From Kribbella sindirgiensis (lineage in GTDB: Bacteria; Actinomycetota; Actinomycetes; Propionibacteriales; Kribbellaceae), in NCBI RefSeq assembly GCF_004331435.1, contig NZ_SJKA01000004.1:620001-684000 (forward strand): a stretch of 64,000 bases of DNA, given 5' to 3'. The notes below the pieces were generated by a model. That model searched no databases. It was given only the letters and a program-made list of their open reading frames with translations, and was not told the DNA's origin. Numbering within the stretch: the first letter of the stretch is position 1; each line of letters opens with the position of its first letter. Both the position numbers and the translations under genes were made by a program. Positions 25,018 through 36,986 of the stretch are shown piece after piece.

Positions 25018-25190
25018 GGAAAGGCCGGCTCCAAGGCTGAAGGACTGCACGCTACGGGGCCCGTCCTCGGGACGGGCTTGATCGGACGCGCCAGGAGTCA
25101 TCGGGGCGCGGTGACGATCAGTAAGCGGCAGCAGCCTGGGCAGACATGCGCCCATCATGGTCCGGCAGGCCGCCGGACACCAGCCATTTG

Positions 25191-26027
25191 TTACGGCTTG
25201 CGACCGAGAGCGACCAGGAGGAGCTGGCCGGCGCCGCTCAGGTTGAGTTTCTGCTGGTCCTCCGGCCACCACGACGTCAGGTCGACGACCCCGGGCGCGA
25301 CCAGCTCGAGCCCCGCGACAAGCTCTGCGATCTCGTCTCGGGTGCGGAACCGCATGTGCGGGAACGCGTCCTGCAGCTTCTCCTCGATCGCGGTCGAGAA
25401 CTCGGACAGCCGCCCGCCGTCGCGCGGGTTGAGCGGATGCGTGAGCGCCAGGTAGGAGCCGGGCGGTACGGCGGCCAGGTAGTCCGCGACGACCGGCACC
25501 GGGTCCGGCGTCGAGTGCAGGACCAGGCCGAGCAGGATCCCGACCGGGCGGGTCAGGTCCAGCGCCTCGGTCACGGACGGATGCGCGAGAACGACGGCCG
25601 GGTCGTTGAGGTCCGCGTCGGCGAAGAAGCTGTGCCGGTCGTCGGCGAGCAGCGCCTGGCCGTGCGAGATCGCCGTCAGGTCGTTGTCGACGTACACGAC
25701 CTTCGCTGCCGGGTTGGCGCGGAGGGCGATCTCATGGGTGTTCGGCACGGTCGGCAGCCCGGCGCCGAGGTCGAGGAACTGGTCGATCCCGCCCTCGGTG
25801 ATCATCCGGCCGATCGCGTCGGCCATCCAGCGGCGGTTCTGCCGGGTCAGCTCGGAGATCTCCGGTGCGATCTTCAGCAGTTCCTGGACGAATTGCCGGT
25901 CGACCTCGAAGTTGTTCTTGCCGCCGAGCAGCAGGTCGTACACCCGGGCCTGCGAGGCCCGTTCGAGGTCGATGGCGGCCGGCTCGTCGGCACGCACCGG
26001 CCGGTGCGTGCCGTCGTGTTCCCGCAT
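25191..26027 (-). CDS. SAM-dependent methyltransferase, DUF574/PF04672 family
   Basis: A 278-residue methyltransferase of the actinobacteria-specific PF04672 group. Typical motifs are ASQARVYDLLLGGKNNFEVDR near residue 25, FLDLGAGLPTVPNTHE (SAM-binding Gly loop) near 80, VVYVDNDLTAISHGQALL near 105 and the C-terminal LTSWWPEDQ. Substrates of this large family are unknown. The start MREHDGTH follows a GAGGTG site about 13 bases upstream. It reads divergently from the dihydrofolate-reductase-like gene, with 148 bases between them. Confidence 0.87.
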   Translation of the reverse strand: MREHDGTHRPVRADEPAAIDLERASQARVYDLLLGGKNNFEVDRQFVQELLKIAPEISELTRQNRRWMADAIGRMITEGGIDQFLDLGAGLPTVPNTHEIALRANPAAKVVYVDNDLTAISHGQALLADDRHSFFADADLNDPAVVLAHPSVTEALDLTRPVGILLGLVLHSTPDPVPVVADYLAAVPPGSYLALTHPLNPRDGGRLSEFSTAIEEKLQDAFPHMRFRTRDEIAELVAGLELVAPGVVDLTSWWPEDQQKLNLSGAGQLLLVALGRKP

Positions 26028-26175
26028 CGCCGTACCGCACCTCGCTCCGTCATGCGAAAAGCTGAATTGCCGGAAGCGTATCCAGGCGGCCGCCAGCAGG
26101 ACGCACCGGGTCGGCCGGCGATGAGTTTTCCCGGGTTCGCTCGTCTCAACACCAACCGCACGAGGAGGAACGACC

Positions 26176-26730
26176 ATGGCGAAGGTGCTGTACTCGGTGA
26201 CGCTGTCCGTGGACGGCTTCATCACCGGCCCGGACGGCGACATGCAGTGGATGCGCCCGTACCTGGGCCCCAACCCGGAGGTCGACGACCTGCTGCCCCG
26301 GATCGGGTCGCTGCTGATCGGCCGCCGCTCCCACGACGGCGACGACCCGCACAAGGGCGAGCCCGGGGAGGGCGAGGCGTTCGGCGGCGGCTGGAGCGGA
26401 CCGGCGTACGTCGTGACGCACCGCCCACCGTCCCGCCCGGAGACCGGGGTCACGTACGTCGACGACTTCGCAAAGGCCCTCACCCAGGCCAAGGAGGCGG
26501 CCGGCGACAAGTACGTGAACGTCATCGGCGCAAACATCGCCAAACAGTGCATCGAGGCCGGCGAACTGGACGAGGTCCTCCTCTTCTACGCCCCAGTCAT
26601 GCTCGGCGCCGGCACCCGCCTCTTCACCCACCCCAATGGCCAAACCGTCCCCCTAGAACGCATAAGCGTCACCAAAACCCCACTGGCCACCAGCCTCTGG
26701 TTCAAGGTCGTCCAACGCGCCACGCCGTAG
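26176..26730 (+). CDS. dihydrofolate reductase/RibD C-terminal family protein
   Basis: A 184-residue RibD_C-type protein starting MAKVLYSVTLSVDGFITGPDGDMQW, the usual N-terminus of YwjB/YyaP-like members. GSLLIGRRSHD and a late DEVLLFYAPVMLGAGTRLF complete the fold. These are NADPH-binding reductases without assigned substrate. AGGAGGAA lies 7 bases before the ATG. The last ~100 bases use C/A-rich codons unlike the rest. Two palindromes follow the stop. Confidence 0.87.
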   Translation: MAKVLYSVTLSVDGFITGPDGDMQWMRPYLGPNPEVDDLLPRIGSLLIGRRSHDGDDPHKGEPGEGEAFGGGWSGPAYVVTHRPPSRPETGVTYVDDFAKALTQAKEAAGDKYVNVIGANIAKQCIEAGELDEVLLFYAPVMLGAGTRLFTHPNGQTVPLERISVTKTPLATSLWFKVVQRATP

Positions 26731-26801
26731 GTCCACGACAAACGTCCGGAGTAGGTACCCGCGCCGACCAGATGCAACAGCCTGGGGCGTACGGGGAGAG
26801 C

Positions 26802-26893
26802 CTCCCCAAACTGGTTTGGGGAGCCTCTGTGCGTGAACCGGGGAGCCACACAGCCCGATCCGGGAGGACAGAACACCCCAAACCGGTTTGGGG
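26802..26893. terminator. two tandem CCCCAAAC/GTTTGGGG palindromes
   Basis: Site 1 at 26802-26823 has 10-bp arms CTCCCCAAAC and GTTTGGGGAG around TG. Site 2 at 26876-26893 is the perfect 18-bp palindrome CCCCAAACCGGTTTGGGG. Both lie between the convergent genes ending at 26730 and 26926. They could be paired terminators or a duplicated protein-binding site. Nothing else is seen in 26731-26925. Confidence 0.6.
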
Positions 26894-26925
26894 CGTCACT
26901 TAGGGCACGAGTTCCCGGTGCGGGG

Positions 26926-27219
26926 TTAGAAGTCGGTGGCGGATGGGTGCATTACTGCTCGGATTTCGACTGAGCGGTCGGTGGCTCGGGCGTCTGGGAG
27001 TAGGCGGGCCAGCTCGATGGCCCGGTCGCGGTTTTCTACGTCGATCACGTAGTAGCCGTCGATCTTGGTGGGCTCGTGGTCGGGCAGGCGGATGGACAGT
27101 TGGGCGTCCGCGAGCAGTTCACCGCCGACCAGTTCGCCGGCGTCGTGGGCGACTCGTTCGAACTCGTCGCGCCGCAGGCGTGCCTCGCCGTCACCCTGCA
27201 GGATCAGTAGAAACTTCAT
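26926..27219 (-). CDS. YciI-like (DGPF-family) protein, short
   Basis: A 97-residue YciI-type protein: MKFLLILQGDGEARLRRDE, GELVGGELLADAQLSIRL, then KIDGYYVIDVENRDRAIELARLLP and a C-terminal strand VEIRAVMH. It lacks the full DGPF loop, having a shortened version. GAGGAGA precedes the ATG. It is divergent from the GNAT gene with 60 bases between. Its function is unknown; the family often accompanies ECF sigma factors. Confidence 0.8.
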   Translation of the reverse strand: MKFLLILQGDGEARLRRDEFERVAHDAGELVGGELLADAQLSIRLPDHEPTKIDGYYVIDVENRDRAIELARLLPDARATDRSVEIRAVMHPSATDF

Positions 27220-27279
27220 CGGCGCTCTCCTCTCACAGGTACGACGGAGTCGAACGCGCAGTCTTGACATGATGTGCAA

Positions 27280-27837
27280 ATGTTCGCCCGCACCAACCGC
27301 CTGACCCTGCGCCGCTTCACGCCCGCGGACGCCGAGCAGTTCGCCGCGTACCGCTCAGATCAGCAGGTCGCCCACTTCCAGTCCTGGGAGCCCCCGCTGC
27401 CGCTCACCGAGGCGCAGCAGACTGTCGAGCGGTTCGCGCAGGGCGATCCGGAGGCGCCCGGCTGGTTCCAGTACGCGGTCGACCTGGACGGCGTACTGAT
27501 CGGCGACCTCGGCCTGAACCTGAGCCAGAACCTGATGCAGGCCGACCTCGGATTCACCCTCGCGGCGGAGTATCAAGGCCACGGCTACGCGTCCGAGGCC
27601 GTGCGCGGGCTGCTCCAGCACTTGTTCGTCGACCGCGAACTGCACCGGGTCTCGGCCGAATGCGATGCCCGCAACACCGCCTCGGCCCGGCTGCTCGAAC
27701 GCGTCGGCTTCACCCGCGAAGGCGAGCGACCCGCGAACTCCTGGTTCAAAGGCGAGTGGACCGACGACCTGCTGTACGGCCTGCTCCGGGACACCTACCT
27801 CAGCCGGCAGCCGCCCACGCCCGCGCCGTCAGACTGA
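27280..27837 (+). CDS. GNAT family N-acetyltransferase (RimJ/RimL type)
   Basis: A 185-residue acetyltransferase: RLTLRRFTPADAEQFAAYRSD at the N-terminus, acetyl-CoA loop YQGHGYASEAVRGLL near 105-120, and ARNTASARLLERVGFTREG near 130-150, a RimL-like pattern acting on amino groups of proteins or small molecules. A TTGACA-like element overlaps CATGAT just upstream of the ATG, so the message may be leaderless from 27280. A GTG at 27274 is possible. It converges on a methyltransferase gene with a 38-base overlap. Confidence 0.87.
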   Translation: MFARTNRLTLRRFTPADAEQFAAYRSDQQVAHFQSWEPPLPLTEAQQTVERFAQGDPEAPGWFQYAVDLDGVLIGDLGLNLSQNLMQADLGFTLAAEYQGHGYASEAVRGLLQHLFVDRELHRVSAECDARNTASARLLERVGFTREGERPANSWFKGEWTDDLLYGLLRDTYLSRQPPTPAPSD

Positions 27838-28561
27838 TCGACCCGTCGGCAGCGATCGGCAGCCGCGCCCGTACGGCGTCCCGCAACGCCTCCTGATCCT
27901 CGACCTCCAGGCTGCGCAGGTACGCCGGCGCCACGCCCTGCCCGCCCAGGAACGGCTCCCAGTAGTCATCGAACGACGCGAACTCCGTCGGTACGACGAT
28001 CTCGCGCGTCCGCACCTCGCCGAACCCGGCCTCGCGGAACAGCTCCTCCAACCCTTCCGGCGTACAGAACGGGAACCGTCGGCCTTCGTCGTGCTCCCGG
28101 TCCTGCGGCCGTACGTCGGCCATCGCGTCGAAGAAGTACCGCATCAGCTGCATACCGCCGGCGTAGTCCCAGACGTAGACCGCGACCGTCGAACCGATCT
28201 CGCGCATCCGGCGCAGCGCCTCGACCCGTTCGGGGATGAAGTTGAGCACCAGCCCAGCGACCACCACGTCGTACGGGCCGTCCGGGAGCTCGGCCGCGGA
28301 CCGGACCTCGAAGGTCGCCCGCGAATCGTCGACGGTCTGTCGCGCGTAGCCGACGAAGCCCTCCGACGGGTCGACACCGAGCACGGACACCGGATCCGCC
28401 GTACGAAGAATGGTGCCGGTCAACGCGCCGGTGCCGCAGCCAACGTCGAGCCAGCGCAGTCCGGCCGGCTGCTGGAGCCAGCCGACGAACTCCGGCGCGA
28501 CGAGCCGGCTCCAGCGGCCGACGTACGACTCGTAGATCCCCCCACTCGACCACTCACTCAT
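27800..28561 (-). CDS. class I SAM-dependent methyltransferase
   Basis: A 253-residue methyltransferase with motif [14 protein letters not shown] near residue 38-50, acidic motif [15 protein letters not shown] and post-[17 protein letters not shown] Trp/Tyr-rich region ([19 protein letters not shown]) resembles UbiE/small-molecule enzymes. The start MSEWSSGG overlaps the upstream SDR stop (ATGA), so the two are one operon. The substrate is not predictable. Confidence 0.88.
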   Translation of the reverse strand: MSEWSSGGIYESYVGRWSRLVAPEFVGWLQQPAGLRWLDVGCGTGALTGTILRTADPVSVLGVDPSEGFVGYARQTVDDSRATFEVRSAAELPDGPYDVVVAGLVLNFIPERVEALRRMREIGSTVAVYVWDYAGGMQLMRYFFDAMADVRPQDREHDEGRRFPFCTPEGLEELFREAGFGEVRTREIVVPTEFASFDDYWEPFLGGQGVAPAYLRSLEVEDQEALRDAVRARLPIAADGSISLTARAWAAAG

Positions 28562-29487
28562 TTGCGCAGGATAGACGGCAGCGCCACCCCCGTCAGTCCT
28601 TCGGAGACCGTCCACAGCCGGGCGCTGGTCTCGGCATCGAGGGCCGCCTTGGGCTGCTTGGCCAACGCGGTCGGGCCGACGAGGCCGAACCGTCCGGACG
28701 GGCCGTAATACTTACCGTGCTCAGCTGCGGGGTCCGCCGCGGCGAACAACAGCGGTTCGGTGCCGATCTCGACGCCCTGCGAAGGGAGTGGGGCGAGGAG
28801 CATCAGGCGTGTGGCCAGCGGCGTCCGGTCGCGGCCGAGGCTCGGGCCGGTCGTCTGAAGGTTGGTGTTCGTGTAGCCGGGGTGCGCCGCGACACTGAGT
28901 AGGCCCCAGCCGTGCTCGGTCGACAGCCGGGCGAGTTGGTTGCTCAGCATCAGGTCGGCGAGCTTCGACTGCGAGTACGCCGCCACCGACCGGTAGCGCC
29001 GTTCCCACTGGAGGTCGTCGAAGTGGATCCGGCCGAAGTTCGCCGCACCGCTGGCCATCGTCGCGACCCGCGGCGCCGGAGCGGCCAGGAGCAGCGGCAG
29101 CAAGCGGACGGTGAGCGCGAACGGGCCGAGGTAGTTAGAGCCGAACTGCAGCTCGAAGCCGTCCTTGGTGACCATGCGGTCGGGCGGGTTCATCACGCCG
29201 GCGTTGTTCACCAGCAGGTCGAGGTGCGGCTCGTCGGCGGTCAACTGCTCGCCGAACTCCTGCACCGAGGCCAGGTCGGCGAGGTCGATCCGCCGTACCT
29301 CGAGCTGGGCTCCTGGGTACGCGGCGAGGATCTCGGCACGAGCCGCCTCGCCCTTGGCGGGGGTCCGGACCGCCAGCACGACCCGCGCGCCCGCGGCCGC
29401 GAGCCGCTTGGCGGCCTCCTTGCCGGTCCCGCTGTTGGCGCCGGTGACGACGGCGAGCTTGCCGGTCTGGTCTGGGACGTCGTACAT
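28558..29487 (-). CDS. short-chain dehydrogenase/reductase (retinol dehydrogenase-like)
   Basis: A 309-residue SDR with [15 protein letters not shown] (TGxxxGxG) near residue 14-28, NNAGVM near 92, the catalytic Ser region (MASGAANFG), [10 protein letters not shown] (YxxxK) near 172 and the C-terminal substrate lid. This pattern is close to WWOX/RDH-like oxidoreductases. The ATG at 29487 has a GGAG site. It is divergent from a TetR gene whose operators lie between, and leads an operon with the methyltransferase. Confidence 0.9.
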   Translation of the reverse strand: MYDVPDQTGKLAVVTGANSGTGKEAAKRLAAAGARVVLAVRTPAKGEAARAEILAAYPGAQLEVRRIDLADLASVQEFGEQLTADEPHLDLLVNNAGVMNPPDRMVTKDGFELQFGSNYLGPFALTVRLLPLLLAAPAPRVATMASGAANFGRIHFDDLQWERRYRSVAAYSQSKLADLMLSNQLARLSTEHGWGLLSVAAHPGYTNTNLQTTGPSLGRDRTPLATRLMLLAPLPSQGVEIGTEPLLFAAADPAAEHGKYYGPSGRFGLVGPTALAKQPKAALDAETSARLWTVSEGLTGVALPSILRK

Positions 29488-29504
29488 GATCCACTCTCCG
29501 TAAA

Positions 29505-29574
29505 AGACTGGTGGTCTGTTATGACCGCGACGTTATCAGACCGATGGTTCGATAACAACAGACCGCCGGTCTGT
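29505..29574. promoter_or_regulatory. TetR operators between SDR and TetR genes
   Basis: Perfect repeat ACAGACCGCCGGTCTGT at 29558-29574 (7-bp arms, 3-bp spacer) is 13 bp from the TetR ATG. A related AGACTGGTGGTCTGT at 29505-29519 lies 18 bp from the SDR ATG. A weaker CAGACCGATGGTTCG sits between them. Common half-site is AGAC(C/T)G. Confidence 0.8.
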
Positions 29575-29586
29575 AGACTGTGACGT

Positions 29587-30255
29587 ATGACCTTCCAGCG
29601 CGCGCGCAGACCGGAGCAGCGGGCCGAGCGGCGGCGGGCGATCCTCGCGACCGCGGCCGCGATGCTGACCGAGATGCCGGTCGCGGACGTCAGCCTGAAC
29701 GAGCTGAGTCGTCGCGTCGGCCTCGCGAAATCGAACGTGCTGAACTACTTCGACTCCCGCGAGGCAGTCCTGCTCGAGCTGTCGAGCAGTGAGCTGTCGG
29801 CCTGGGTGCAGGACCTGGCGACTGCCTTGCCGGACAGCTCATCTGAGACGACCGACGAGCGTGCCGACCGGCTCGTCGCGACGATCGTCAACACGCTGGC
29901 GAAGCGGCCGGTGCTGTGCGACCTAATCAGCACGCAGGCAGCGGTCCTGGAGCGGAACATCACGACCGAAACGGCGCTCGCCTTCAAACGCGCGGCGGCT
30001 GTCTCCTACGAACAAATGATCACGGTAGTCGTCGGCGTACTGCCGGAGCTCGGGCCAGAGGGCGCAGGCAGGTTCATCGCCGCTGCGAGCCTGCTCGCCG
30101 GCTCGATCTGGACCCACTCGCACCCGGTGCCCGCGATCCTCGCCGCCTACGAGACCGACCCGGCGCTGGGCGCGCTCCGGATGGAGTTCGAGCCGGCGCT
30201 GACCGACGCGCTACGCACCTTGCTGTACGGCGCTCTGCCGCGCGTCACGGAGTGA
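29587..30255 (+). CDS. TetR family transcriptional regulator
   Basis: A 222-residue repressor. The HTH at ~20-60 (SLNELSRRVGLAKSNVLNYFDSREAVLLEL) and a TetR_C-type ligand domain match the family that controls divergent SDR genes. A palindromic operator lies immediately upstream of its ATG. It probably represses itself and the SDR-methyltransferase operon. Confidence 0.9.
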   Translation: MTFQRARRPEQRAERRRAILATAAAMLTEMPVADVSLNELSRRVGLAKSNVLNYFDSREAVLLELSSSELSAWVQDLATALPDSSSETTDERADRLVATIVNTLAKRPVLCDLISTQAAVLERNITTETALAFKRAAAVSYEQMITVVVGVLPELGPEGAGRFIAAASLLAGSIWTHSHPVPAILAAYETDPALGALRMEFEPALTDALRTLLYGALPRVTE

Positions 30256-30304
30256 AGACGGGCGCGAGGTCCACGTAGACGCGGTAATCGGTGATCAGAC
30301 CGTC
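30245..30304 (-). pseudogene. C-terminal fragment of a SnoaL/NTF2-like protein
   Basis: On the minus strand the last 19 codons of a protein are readable: D-G-L-I-T-D-Y-R-V-Y-V-D-L-A-P-V-F-T-P then TGA at 30245. This is the typical ending of SnoaL-like (limonene-epoxide-hydrolase-like) proteins. Nothing recognisable precedes it; a perfect hairpin begins at 30305 instead. It overlaps the TetR stop region. Confidence 0.45.
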
Positions 30305-30337
30305 GGTCGGCCGGATCAACGGGTGATCCGGCCGACC
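30305..30337. terminator. 14-bp perfect hairpin
   Basis: Arms GGTCGGCCGGATCA (30305-30318) and TGATCCGGCCGACC (30324-30337) enclose loop ACGGG. It lies between convergent TetR and acid phosphatase genes and has no T-run on either strand. Confidence 0.7.
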
Positions 30338-30353
30338 ATCGATCAGCGCGCGA

Positions 30354-31205
30354 TCACGGCAGGTAGTAGTTAGGGTTCGGCAGCTTGAAGGTGCGGTCGG
30401 CGAATCCGCCCTTCAGGTCGGAGAACTGGTCGCCGAAGTTCGCGACGATGTCGTAGCCGAGCGATTCGATGTGCGCCCGGGTGGCCGACTTGTAGTGGAT
30501 CGTCGTACAGGATCCGTTCGGGTCGCCGGCGCAGGCCTTCTTGAGGTAGTCCGGGTAGTCGGCGACGGCCGGCTTGGTGAACAGGCCGTCCTCGCCGTTG
30601 CTGAGCGCGGTCGGCTTCGGGTAGCCGGCGTCGACGCCGATGCCGTCCGCGGTGAGGTTGCCCAGCGTCGCCTGTTCCTGCGCGGCGCCGCGGCCGGTCA
30701 GGAAGAAGATCGCGTACCCCTCACGCTCGGCCGTCTTCACCAGGTCGACCATGCCGGGCACGGCCGGGAACCTCTGGTTCAGCACGTAGTCCGCGTTCGT
30801 GGCCGGGTTGTACGCCCAGTTGCTGAAGATCTCGTAGTTCCAGGTGGCCAGCGAGGTGTCGTCGACGTCCAGCACGATCGCCTTCGTCTTCGTCGTGTGG
30901 TGCGGCAGTGAGATCCAGCGGGTCCCCGCGGCGGCGGCCTTCCGCGCTTCCTTCGCGTAGTTGCTGTCCGCCGCGAAGGTGCCGGTGCCGAGCGGGTCGC
31001 CGTAGTAGTTGCGTAGTTGCTGCCGCAGTACGTCGATGTTGGTGACCTGCTTCTCGCTGTGCGGTGTCGACGTCTGGATCGCCGGCTGCTGTGTCGCGGC
31101 ACCGGCCGAGTACGCGACCCCGCCGACGACCGATGTCATCGCTACCGCGGCGACGCTGGTCAGAACCATGCGGCGGGACGGCCGGCGCCAGGAACGGAAT
31201 GCCAT
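30354..31205 (-). CDS. secreted HAD family acid phosphatase
   Basis: A 283-residue exported phosphatase. The signal region residues 1-38 has SRRMVLTSVAAVAMTSVV, probably Tat-type, cleaved near AGAA. HAD motif I is VLDVDDTSLATWNY (Asp nucleophile and acid) near residue 108, motif II FFLTGRG near 167, motif III KSATRAHIES near 240 and motif IV NFGDQFSDLKGG near 258. It resembles HAD class B/IIIB acid phosphatases. A GGAGAGG site precedes the ATG at 31205. It probably scavenges phosphate outside the cell. The neighbouring 31206-31304 holds its promoter region. Confidence 0.88.
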   Translation of the reverse strand: MAFRSWRRPSRRMVLTSVAAVAMTSVVGGVAYSAGAATQQPAIQTSTPHSEKQVTNIDVLRQQLRNYYGDPLGTGTFAADSNYAKEARKAAAAGTRWISLPHHTTKTKAIVLDVDDTSLATWNYEIFSNWAYNPATNADYVLNQRFPAVPGMVDLVKTAEREGYAIFFLTGRGAAQEQATLGNLTADGIGVDAGYPKPTALSNGEDGLFTKPAVADYPDYLKKACAGDPNGSCTTIHYKSATRAHIESLGYDIVANFGDQFSDLKGGFADRTFKLPNPNYYLP

Positions 31206-31304
31206 GGTGACCTCTCCAAGAACAGGAATGCTTGCGAAAGGCACGCTAACTCCATTCGCCGCCGATGCACCTGCCGCACGCCGCAACTTGAGGGGAATCC
31301 TGCG

Positions 31305-31775
31305 TCAGACAGCCTTCACGTAGCGGTGGCACGGGATCGGCAACGTTCCGCGTTCGACCGACGCCGGATAGTCGAAGGGGCCGCCGTCGGTCCAGCCGCT
31401 GCGTTCGTAGAACCGCCGGGCACGCGCGTTGCCGGTAGCCACCGCCAGCCAGGCTTCTTGGTGGCCTCGGGCCTTCACCTGCCGCTCAGCTTCGGTGAGC
31501 AGGGTCCCGGCGACACCCGATCCCCTGTGGTCGCGCGCGACGTACACCTGCTCGACCTCGGCGCCCACCACCATGACGAACCCGGCGATCTCGTCGCCGA
31601 CGACGAGCACCGTGGTGTCCGCGACCCGCTGCGCGGCGCGGGTCCAGAACGACTCTTTGGTGCGGATCGCGACCAGTTCGTCCGGCACGTGTCCCAGGTG
31701 GCCGTCCTGCCATCCGGCGTACCAGATCGCGGCCACCGCATCGGCATCTTCAGCAACAGCAGGTCGCACAGTCAT
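31305..31775 (-). CDS. GNAT family N-acetyltransferase
   Basis: A 156-residue acetyltransferase with N-terminal VRPAVAEDADAVAAIW, acetyl-CoA loop RDHRGSGVAGTLL near residue 80-92 and NARARRFYERSGW near 113-125. It is a single-domain GNAT; the substrate cannot be inferred. It is divergent from the unknown protein at 31849, with a 73-base gap. Confidence 0.88.
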   Translation of the reverse strand: MTVRPAVAEDADAVAAIWYAGWQDGHLGHVPDELVAIRTKESFWTRAAQRVADTTVLVVGDEIAGFVMVVGAEVEQVYVARDHRGSGVAGTLLTEAERQVKARGHQEAWLAVATGNARARRFYERSGWTDGGPFDYPASVERGTLPIPCHRYVKAV

Positions 31776-32662
31776 TCCGTCAGCGTAAATGAACCCGCGG
31801 CGCCCCTACGCTTGCTCCGTTCGCTTCCCTCACGAAGGAGAACACGCCGTGGCCACTGGTCTGGTCAGGACCGACGATCCGTGCCTCTCGTGGGGAGAGT
31901 CGATCGTAGAAGCCGTCAGCGAGAAGACCAATCGCGTCGTCCGCTGGCGCGGTATCGACTTCGTCGTCCGGCCGAACGATCGAGCGCCGATGGACGCGGT
32001 CCACTCGCTCCGCTCGAACGACAGTCCACTGTTCCTGCCCGAGGAGCTGGCCGACACGGTACGCCGGCACGCCGCCGGCGCGCCGAAACGGGGCGATGCG
32101 GAGCGGCTGGTCGAGGCCACGGGGCACACGATGTCCCAGTCGGCCGGGCTGAGCAGCGAGCTGTTCGACAACATCGGCGGGATCTACGAGCAGGAGGCCG
32201 ATCTGGACGCCGGGCTGGCCGACGTCTGGGCCCAGGAACGACTGGCCGAACTCTGGCCGAAGACCGAGTCCGGAAGGTTCGTCCCCGCCGGCGAGGTGCG
32301 GGACTTTGCCTTCGCCGGCCGGAACCCGGCGGCGGCAGCGGCCGCTCGGGAACTGATGACGGAGATCGTCCGCCAGCAAGGCCCGGGCGCGCCGATCGGA
32401 CCCGAGGACTACGCGGCCCTCTCCGAGGCGTTGATCAAGGAGAAGCCCGAGGAACGGTTCGGCGAGATCCTCAAGCTGCTGCCGGGCACCGACGAACTGT
32501 CGCCGTCCGACAGGTTCTCGGCCGAGGCCGCCCTCCGCAGGGGTTTCTCCGAGGCCGTCGCGACCGGCGACCCGTCGCGCGCGGCCGCTGCCGTCCGGAG
32601 GGCGTCGGAGCGGATCGACCCCCAGCTCCGGCGGCTGGCGGACGATCCGGCCCTGGCGCCGG

Positions 32663-36283
<3,621 letters not shown>

Positions 36284-36307
36284 CTGCCAACCCCTCCAGA
36301 AGAAACT

Positions 36308-36380
36308 CTCCGGAGGCGCCCTTGCATCAAAGCTCCAGGTCGAGCGTGGCGGACCCGGGTCCGTTGCAGCGCCTCTCGGC
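36308..36380 (-). ncRNA. probable SAH riboswitch in the metH leader
   Basis: Read on the minus strand, the leader contains GAGGCGCTGCAACGG, then an inner hairpin around GACCCGGGTC, CCGCCACGCTCGACC, and finally GCAAGGGCGCCTC. The outer P1 arms (36369-36375 with 36313-36319) pair perfectly over 7 bp. The conserved GCGCUGC-AACGG, C-A-x-GCUCG and GCAA-GGGCGC blocks match the S-adenosylhomocysteine riboswitch consensus, known upstream of ahcY and metH. It lies 25 bases before the metH ribosome site at 36291-36297. SAH binding would raise metH expression. A TAGAAT -10-like hexamer is at 36433-36438. Confidence 0.75.
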
Positions 36381-36452
36381 CTGGATGCCCCATGTTAGTG
36401 GCGTCACACTCAGCGCCAAGCGCAGAGTCCACATTCTAGGACGGGTGTTCAC

Positions 36453-36986
36453 TCAGTGGATGAGTTGCTGGATCGCCGGGGCGTAGAGGGCGACGACGGT
36501 GTCCAGGTCCGCGGCGGCGATCGGGCCGGTCTTGTCGATCGCGATCGCGGCGCCGAGGCCGAGCAGGTGCGCGGTGATCAGGGCGGCGCGGAGGCCGGCG
36601 TCCGGACCGGTCAGCCGGGCGGCGAACGCGCGGGTGACCTGGTCGCGGAAGTGCTCCCGGATCTGCGCCCGCTCGTCCCCCTTGCCTGCCGCGAAGACGA
36701 CCCGGACGAGCAGGTCCTGATCGTTCGCCCGGCGGTACTCGACCAGCGTCCGGACCGCGTGCTCGCCGAGCCGTTCGTTCGGTGCTTGCAGCAGTAGCTG
36801 AGCAGCCTCACTGAAGTCGGCGACCCGTTCGAAGAGCGCTTCCTTACTGCCGTAGTACTTGACGATCAGGGCAGCGCTGACCCCCGCGTCCGCGGCGACC
36901 CCGCGCAGCGTGACCGCGTTGTACGGTTCGCGCGCGAACGCCTTCCGGGCCGCGCGGAGGATCGTCGTCCGCCCCGGATCCGTCAC
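36453..36986 (-). CDS. TetR family transcriptional regulator
   Basis: A 177-residue TetR protein starting at a GTG that overlaps the MFS stop (GTGA). The HTH is VTLRGVAADAGVSAALIVKYYGSKEALFERV (about 22-52). The C-terminal domain resembles the PsrA/TetR_C_17 type with LLVRVVFAAGKGDERAQ and AALITAHLLGLG. It is co-transcribed behind the exporter it presumably represses; twin operators lie upstream of the MFS gene. A much longer apparent frame through the MFS gene is an artefact. Confidence 0.88.
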   Translation of the reverse strand: MTDPGRTTILRAARKAFAREPYNAVTLRGVAADAGVSAALIVKYYGSKEALFERVADFSEAAQLLLQAPNERLGEHAVRTLVEYRRANDQDLLVRVVFAAGKGDERAQIREHFRDQVTRAFAARLTGPDAGLRAALITAHLLGLGAAIAIDKTGPIAAADLDTVVALYAPAIQQLIH

